From: Mycolicibacter longobardus
Lineage (GTDB): Bacteria > Actinomycetota > Actinomycetes > Mycobacteriales > Mycobacteriaceae
DNA: 64,000 bases
Reading direction: 5' to 3'
NCBI RefSeq assembly: GCF_002102265.1
Contig: NZ_LQPG01000010.1
Span: forward strand, 186,001 to 250,000
Part shown: piece by piece, positions 59,614 through 64,000 of the stretch
How positions within the stretch are numbered: position 1 is the stretch's first letter
How the letters are laid out: the number at the start of each line of letters is the position of its first letter
Notes under the pieces: generated by a model
Seen by the model: the letters and a program-made list of their open reading frames with translations, nothing else
Told to the model about the DNA's origin: nothing
Databases searched by the model: none
Position numbers and translations under genes: made by a program

Positions 59614-59994
59614 TCAGGGCAAATCGTTCAGCCGCCACGGCGGATTTCGGCGGGCGTCGCCGGCGTGAAACAGGCACAGTCGGTGGCCGTCGGGATCACG
59701 CAGCCGGGCCTCTCGCCACAGCCATGGCATGTCGGTCGGAGGCTGGCTGAATTCGATCGAACCCCGCAGGCGCTCGTATTCGCAGTCCAGATCGTCGGTT
59801 TCGAAATAGATCGTCACCTGTTCGCCCGCCGGCACCTCGCTGACCCGCTGCACCGAAAACGTGCTGTCCCCGGACGGGCACTCGAACCGCAGATAGTCGC
59901 CGGTCTTGACGATCAGCCGCAGACCCAGCAGCCGGTAGAACCGCTCCGAGCGGTCTATGTCGGTGCTGCCGACAGTGGCCTGGTTCAGCCGCAT
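59614..59994 (-). CDS. VOC (glyoxalase/bleomycin-resistance fold) protein
   Basis: 126 aa. RLNQATVGSTDIDRSERFYR, LIVKTGDYLRFECPSGDSTF, EQVTIYFETDDLDCEYERLR and ARLRDPDGHRLCLFHAGD give the two beta-alpha-beta-beta-beta modules and the usual metal-ligand positions. Lyase, isomerase or dioxygenase activities occur in the fold; the reaction is not readable. It starts 4 bp after the stop of the upstream hydrolase gene. Confidence 0.88.
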   Translation of the reverse strand: MRLNQATVGSTDIDRSERFYRLLGLRLIVKTGDYLRFECPSGDSTFSVQRVSEVPAGEQVTIYFETDDLDCEYERLRGSIEFSQPPTDMPWLWREARLRDPDGHRLCLFHAGDARRNPPWRLNDLP

Positions 59995-59998
59995 CGGA

Positions 59999-60937
59999 TC
60001 AGGAAACGGTGGCCCACAGGGCAGCTCGCAACGCCGCCAACCCGCGGTCGGTGGCCTCGGTGGCGACCGGAATCGCCCCGGCGTAGCCCAGATAGCCGTG
60101 AATCAGGGTCTCGGCGTTGTGCACCTGCACCGGCACGCCGGCCGCGGCCAGCAACTCGCCGTAGCGGATGCCGTCGTCGCGCAGCGGGTCGTGGCCGGCC
60201 ACCGCGATGTAAGCCGGCGGCAGGCCGGCCAGATTCGCGGCGCGGGCCGGCGCCAGCGTCGCCGGCGGGTTGCTCAGGTCCACGTCGGCGGCATAGGTGA
60301 TGCTCAACGCGGCGACCGCGTCGCGGTCGATGATCGGCGCATGGGCGTTCTCGGTGAACGACGGCAACGTGATGTCGTAGGTGGTCGCCGGGTACCACAG
60401 CAGCTGAAACGCGATCGCGGGACCGCCGCCGTCGCGGGCCAGCTGAGACACCACCGCGGCCAGGTTCCCGCCGGCCGAGTCCCCGGCCACCGCCAGCCGG
60501 GCCGCGTCGACGCCCAACTCGGCAGCGTTGGCCGCCACCCACTCGGTGGCCGCGAAGGCGTCCTCGACCGCCGCCGGGAACGGATGTTCGGGGGCCAGTC
60601 GATAGTCCACCGACACCACCACCGCGTCGGCGCCTACCGCATGGTGGCGGGCGGTGCCGTCATGGGTGTCCAGGTCGCCGGCGACGAAACCGCCACCGTG
60701 GAAGAACACCACCACCGGGGCGTCGCCGGCATCCGTGCTCGGCGGCCGGTAGATGCGCACCGGCAGTCCGCCGCCGGGGCCGTCGATCACCCGGTCTTCA
60801 CTGGGCAGATCCGGGTGGACCGGGAGGCGGGGCAGGTCCCGCATCTGGCGACGCGCGGCCTCCACGCCGTCGTCGAGTGACAGTCGGAAGGGGACGGCGT
60901 CCAGTACCTTCAGCACTATGGGGTCGATAGCCGGCAT
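59999..60937 (-). CDS. Alpha/beta hydrolase, hormone-sensitive-lipase type (LipH/LipI-like)
   Basis: 312 aa. Oxyanion motif [20 protein letters not shown], nucleophile [19 protein letters not shown], Asp in [10 protein letters not shown] and His in [11 protein letters not shown] complete the triad. Cytoplasmic carboxylesterase of short acyl esters. In M. tuberculosis lipH and lipI sit at this place before priA. Its ATG overlaps that of the divergent membrane-protein gene. Confidence 0.93.
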   Translation of the reverse strand: MPAIDPIVLKVLDAVPFRLSLDDGVEAARRQMRDLPRLPVHPDLPSEDRVIDGPGGGLPVRIYRPPSTDAGDAPVVVFFHGGGFVAGDLDTHDGTARHHAVGADAVVVSVDYRLAPEHPFPAAVEDAFAATEWVAANAAELGVDAARLAVAGDSAGGNLAAVVSQLARDGGGPAIAFQLLWYPATTYDITLPSFTENAHAPIIDRDAVAALSITYAADVDLSNPPATLAPARAANLAGLPPAYIAVAGHDPLRDDGIRYGELLAAAGVPVQVHNAETLIHGYLGYAGAIPVATEATDRGLAALRAALWATVS

Positions 60938-61664
60938 GGAAACACCGTACGCAACGCGACGGGTCTTCTCCGCGTGGGCCGCCGCCGGTTGGGCCGGCGT
61001 GGGCTACGGAGTCTTTCTGACGGTGGTGGCGCTGCGGTCATCGCCCGGCGAAGCGCTGACCGGGCAATGGATCGGCCAGCCCGCGTTCAAGGCGTCCATG
61101 GCTGTGCTGCTGGCCTTTGCCGCGGTCGCGCATCCGATCCTGCGCGAGGCACGCTGGTTGATCCCGGCGCTGATTCTGTCGGCCACCGGCGACTGGTTGC
61201 TGGCGATCCCGTGGTGGGAGCCGTCATTCGTGGCAGGCCTGTCGGCATTCCTGTTGGCGCACTTGGCTTACCTGGCCGCGCTGGCTCCGCTGGCGGTGGT
61301 CTCCCGCGGCCGGCTGATCGGGGTGGGCCTGGTCTGCGTGAGCTGCCTGGCCCTGCTGGTCTGGTTCTGGCCCGGCCTGGTCCGCGAAGGTATGACCGTC
61401 CCGGTGACGGTCTACGTCGCGGTGCTCGGCGCCATGGTGTGCGCCGCCCTGCTGGCGGACCTGCCCACCCGCTGGACGGCGGTGGGCGCGGTGTGTTTCG
61501 CGGTGTCGGACGCGATGATCGCCATCAGCAGGTTCGTGCTGGGCAACGAGTTGCTGGCGGTGCCGGTCTGGTGGAGCTACGCGGCGGCGCAGCTGCTCAT
61601 CACGGCGGGGTTCTTCTTCGGCCGGTCCCGGTCAATGCCGGTGGTTCCCGGTCCCGGGGCGTAA
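60936..61664 (+). CDS. YhhN-family membrane protein (lysoplasmalogenase-like)
   Basis: 242 aa from ATG 60936 (ATG 60918 is an in-frame alternative). About eight membrane segments: [76 protein letters not shown], with the polar GD and SDA residues that mark the family's active site. Relatives hydrolyse the vinyl-ether bond of lysoplasmalogens; function here is inferred. It corresponds to Rv1401 by position. Confidence 0.85.
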   Translation: METPYATRRVFSAWAAAGWAGVGYGVFLTVVALRSSPGEALTGQWIGQPAFKASMAVLLAFAAVAHPILREARWLIPALILSATGDWLLAIPWWEPSFVAGLSAFLLAHLAYLAALAPLAVVSRGRLIGVGLVCVSCLALLVWFWPGLVREGMTVPVTVYVAVLGAMVCAALLADLPTRWTAVGAVCFAVSDAMIAISRFVLGNELLAVPVWWSYAAAQLLITAGFFFGRSRSMPVVPGPGA

Positions 61665-63062
61665 CCGCTCCGGGTCGAACGCCGGCAGCCGGCGGCGGTG
61701 CGGTGCGGTCATACGGTCGTGCGCCAGCGCGTCGCCGTGGCCGGAGGCGATGTCACCGATGCTGAACAGCGACTCCCCGCCGGGACTGAAGTAGGAGCCG
61801 TGTCCGGTCATCGGCAGCCTCGGACCCGCGGGTTCGGCTTTGAACCGGGTGGAGCCGTAGCCCTGGGCCGCCGGGTCGTTGCCGAGCCCGACCGTCGCCG
61901 AGGTTCCCGGGACGGGCAGTTGCGGTTCACCACCGAAACCGGTGACCGGATCCGAGGACGCCGCACCCACATAGACGTGCCCGCCTGCCGGCAGGTGAAA
62001 GTCGTTGGCGCTGCGGGCCAGGTCGGTTCCCGGCGAGCCGACCAGCACCACGTCGTCGGCGCGCATCCCGAAGCCTGCCGCGGCGTCGGCCACCGTCGTC
62101 GAACCGTAGGAATGGCCGATCACCGTGACGTGCGATGCGCCCGTGTGCGCCGCCCGCAGCGTATTGACGTCCGCGGCCAGCAGCCGACCGCCGGCCCGGG
62201 CCGAGGCCGGTTGCGCCACAGCCGGATCGAACAGACTGTCCGGCGCGCGGTAGCCCATCCAGAGGATGACCGAGTTGGTACGGTCCGGATCGGCCCGGAC
62301 CACCTCGCGGTAGACGTTGTCGCCGTCCGGTTGTGACAGGTAGCCGTCGCGGACGCTGTTGTGCACGCCGGGCACCAACACGGTGGTGTTGTCCGCGGTA
62401 TCGGGATCACCGATCGCGATGACGGCCCGGCCCCGGCCGGCGAACGCCGCCGGGTCATAGCTGAGCAGCAGCACCGGGGCGGCGCCATCGCCGGAGTTGA
62501 GTGCAAGCCCGTCGCGGACCCGCAGCGCGTTGTCGTAGCGGATCATGTCGGCAGCGCTGATCGCCTCGGTCGCGTTCTCCACCCGGCCGATGTCGTCGGC
62601 GAGTGCCAGCCGGTTGATCCGGTCGCGCACCCGAGCGGGGACGCCGTAGCCGGCGCCCACCGACCGCAGCAGCGCGGTCTGGACCCGGTTGTCGGCGATG
62701 GCGTCGGTGACCACCCGGCAGATGTCGCGGGCCTTGGCGGCCAGGAAGAGCTGGAACTGGCGGGTGCCGGCGGGGGTGTCGAGGGCCGGCGTCCGCTGGT
62801 CGGCCATCGCGTCGCGGATCTCGGCGCGGATGGCGTCCAGGCGCTGACGGCCGTCGCGGGCGTGCTCGGCGGCGTCGCGCACTGTCGCGGCCAGTACCCG
62901 GTCGGTCCGCGCTGCGATCTGCAATCTCGACGTGAGTGCCGCCTGGCGGGCGCGTACCGCCTGCGGCTGGGCTCCCTGCTCCTCGGGCATACCGCAGCAA
63001 GGTAATTCAGCGTGACCGGGGGCGCCGTCGCCGATACACAGGGCACCCGGCCTGTGATCCAC
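61632..63062 (-). CDS. DUF1023-family alpha/beta hydrolase, start uncertain
   Basis: 476 aa as an open frame; ATG 62990 ([15 protein letters not shown]) is a more likely start, giving 452 aa. N-terminal helical part [20 protein letters not shown]; the DUF1023 hydrolase core has [20 protein letters not shown], the nucleophile in [20 protein letters not shown], and [12 protein letters not shown]. Family members usually have a longer WXG100-like helical N-part, so the gene may be shortened. The 3' end overlaps the YhhN-like gene by 33 bp. Substrate unknown. Confidence 0.78.
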   Translation of the reverse strand: MDHRPGALCIGDGAPGHAELPCCGMPEEQGAQPQAVRARQAALTSRLQIAARTDRVLAATVRDAAEHARDGRQRLDAIRAEIRDAMADQRTPALDTPAGTRQFQLFLAAKARDICRVVTDAIADNRVQTALLRSVGAGYGVPARVRDRINRLALADDIGRVENATEAISAADMIRYDNALRVRDGLALNSGDGAAPVLLLSYDPAAFAGRGRAVIAIGDPDTADNTTVLVPGVHNSVRDGYLSQPDGDNVYREVVRADPDRTNSVILWMGYRAPDSLFDPAVAQPASARAGGRLLAADVNTLRAAHTGASHVTVIGHSYGSTTVADAAAGFGMRADDVVLVGSPGTDLARSANDFHLPAGGHVYVGAASSDPVTGFGGEPQLPVPGTSATVGLGNDPAAQGYGSTRFKAEPAGPRLPMTGHGSYFSPGGESLFSIGDIASGHGDALAHDRMTAPHRRRLPAFDPERLRPGTGNHRH

Positions 63063-63100
63063 CGGCTGCCGCGGTCGGCGGAGTCTGCTAGACCTGCGTG

Positions 63101-64000
63101 GTGAGCGTCGACAGCGAACCCATCGCCCGGGTGCTGCCGATGCTGTCGGTGCCGCACCTGGACCGGGAGTTCGACTACCTGGTCACCCCGGAACAGTCCG
63201 AGCACGCCCTGCCCGGGGTGCGGGTGCGGGTGCGCTTCCACGGCCGGCTGGTCGACGCCTTCGTCTGGGAGCGCCGCGCCGACACCGACCACGCCGGCCG
63301 GCTGGGACGGCTGGAGCGGGTGGTCTCGTCCGAACCGGTGCTCACCCCCGAGGTTCGCCGGCTGGTGGAAGCGGTTGCCGCGCGCTATGCCGGCAGCCGG
63401 GCCGACGTGCTGCGGCTGGCGGTACCGCCGCGGCACGCCCGGGTGGAGCGCGAAGCAGCGACGCCACTCGAGACGCCGATGCCCGAACCGGTCGACCCGG
63501 CGGGCTGGCAACGGTACCGGGCCGGCGGGACGTTCCTGGCCGCCCTCGGCGAAGGCCGGGCCGCGCGCGCCGTGTGGCAGGTGCTGCCCGGGGATTCGTG
63601 GACCGACCGGTTCGCCGAAGCCGCTGCGACCGCCATCCGGGCCGGACGCACCGCCCTGGCGATCGTGCCGGACCAGCGCGACGTCGACGCGCTGCTGCGC
63701 GCCGCGACCGCCCGGATCGACGAGTCGGCGGTCGTCGCGCTGTCGGCTGGGCTGGGGCCTGCCACCCGCTACCGGCGCTGGCTGTCGGCGCTGCGCGGCT
63801 CGGCTCGGCTGGTGATCGGCACCCGCAGTGCGGTGTTCGCGCCGCTGGCCGACCTGGGCCTGGTGATGGTCTGGGACGACGGCGACGACTCCCTGGCCGA
63901 ACCGCGGGCGCCCTATCCGCACGCCCGCGAGGTCGCCATGTTGCGGGCGCACCTGTCGGGCTGCGCGGCTCTGATCGGCGGGTACGCCCGCACGGCCGAG
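63101..64000 (+). CDS. priA: Primosomal protein N' (PriA), N-terminal part (cut by window end)
   Basis: First 300 residues, open to the last base; GTG 63098 or 63101. VLPMLSVPHLDREFDYLVTP and VRVRVRFHGRLVDAFVWERR are the DNA-binding domain. Where other bacteria have GSGKTE the sequence reads VWQVLPGDSWTDRFAEAAAT, and the DEAH-type box is VWDDGDDSLAEPRAPYPHA. Loss of the Walker A motif is normal in actinobacterial PriA, which therefore probably has no helicase activity. Confidence 0.92.
   Translation, partial: MSVDSEPIARVLPMLSVPHLDREFDYLVTPEQSEHALPGVRVRVRFHGRLVDAFVWERRADTDHAGRLGRLERVVSSEPVLTPEVRRLVEAVAARYAGSRADVLRLAVPPRHARVEREAATPLETPMPEPVDPAGWQRYRAGGTFLAALGEGRAARAVWQVLPGDSWTDRFAEAAATAIRAGRTALAIVPDQRDVDALLRAATARIDESAVVALSAGLGPATRYRRWLSALRGSARLVIGTRSAVFAPLADLGLVMVWDDGDDSLAEPRAPYPHAREVAMLRAHLSGCAALIGGYARTAE

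Overview
The window is high-GC mycobacterial chromosome. The gene order rarA-alaS-ruvX-mltG-aroE-aroC-aroK-aroB-aroQ-pepQ-efp-nusB, followed by pyrR-pyrB-pyrC-carA-carB-pyrF-mihF-gmk-rpoZ-coaBC-metK-priA, is the conserved mycobacterial core. A secreted PGRS-type Gly-Gly-x repeat protein, DUF732 proteins, mIHF and a PriA without a Walker A motif all point to Mycobacterium sensu lato. The species cannot be named from sequence alone. In M. tuberculosis these two blocks lie far apart; here they are joined.

Region by region. 1-4.5 kb: end of rarA, then a GntR regulator divergent from a three-gene catabolic operon (LLM flavin monooxygenase, class III CoA-transferase, CitE-like lyase). 4.6-16.7 kb: translation, recombination, cell wall and shikimate genes, all co-directional except one small membrane protein gene. 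16.65-34.96 kb: an 18.3-kb integrated element. 35-51.5 kb: efp, nusB and an Orn/Lys/Arg decarboxylase; two small flavoenzyme/TetR modules; a serine hydrolase; and the pyrimidine operon with a PyrR-type leader. 51.9-58 kb: mihF, gmk, rpoZ, coaBC, an FAD oxidoreductase-TetR pair with a perfect 27-bp operator-like palindrome, and metK. 58-64 kb: a flavin monooxygenase, a VOC protein, two alpha/beta hydrolases, a lysoplasmalogenase-like membrane protein and the start of priA.

The most interesting object is the 18.3-kb element. Its ends can be read directly: the 13-bp core AACTGACCATTCT occurs inside the last codons of pepQ (16654-16666) and again just upstream of efp (34949-34961), beside a tyrosine recombinase gene. 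Joining the outer flanks restores a pepQ end with a stop codon; the element brings its own replacement end for pepQ. No virion genes are visible inside it.

The element has three functional parts. A six-gene minus-strand module (33.6 to 30.4 kb) includes a protein with family A polymerase-like motifs. A central region carries candidate defence or nuclease genes: a PD-(D/E)XK protein, a GIY-YIG protein and three unknowns. The left half is a secretion and signalling array: a PGRS-repeat secreted protein, several small exported proteins, and a membrane Ser/Thr kinase gene. The kinase's predicted extracellular part contains two domains that also occur as stand-alone secreted proteins encoded immediately upstream. 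The kinase gene carries a one-base frameshift.
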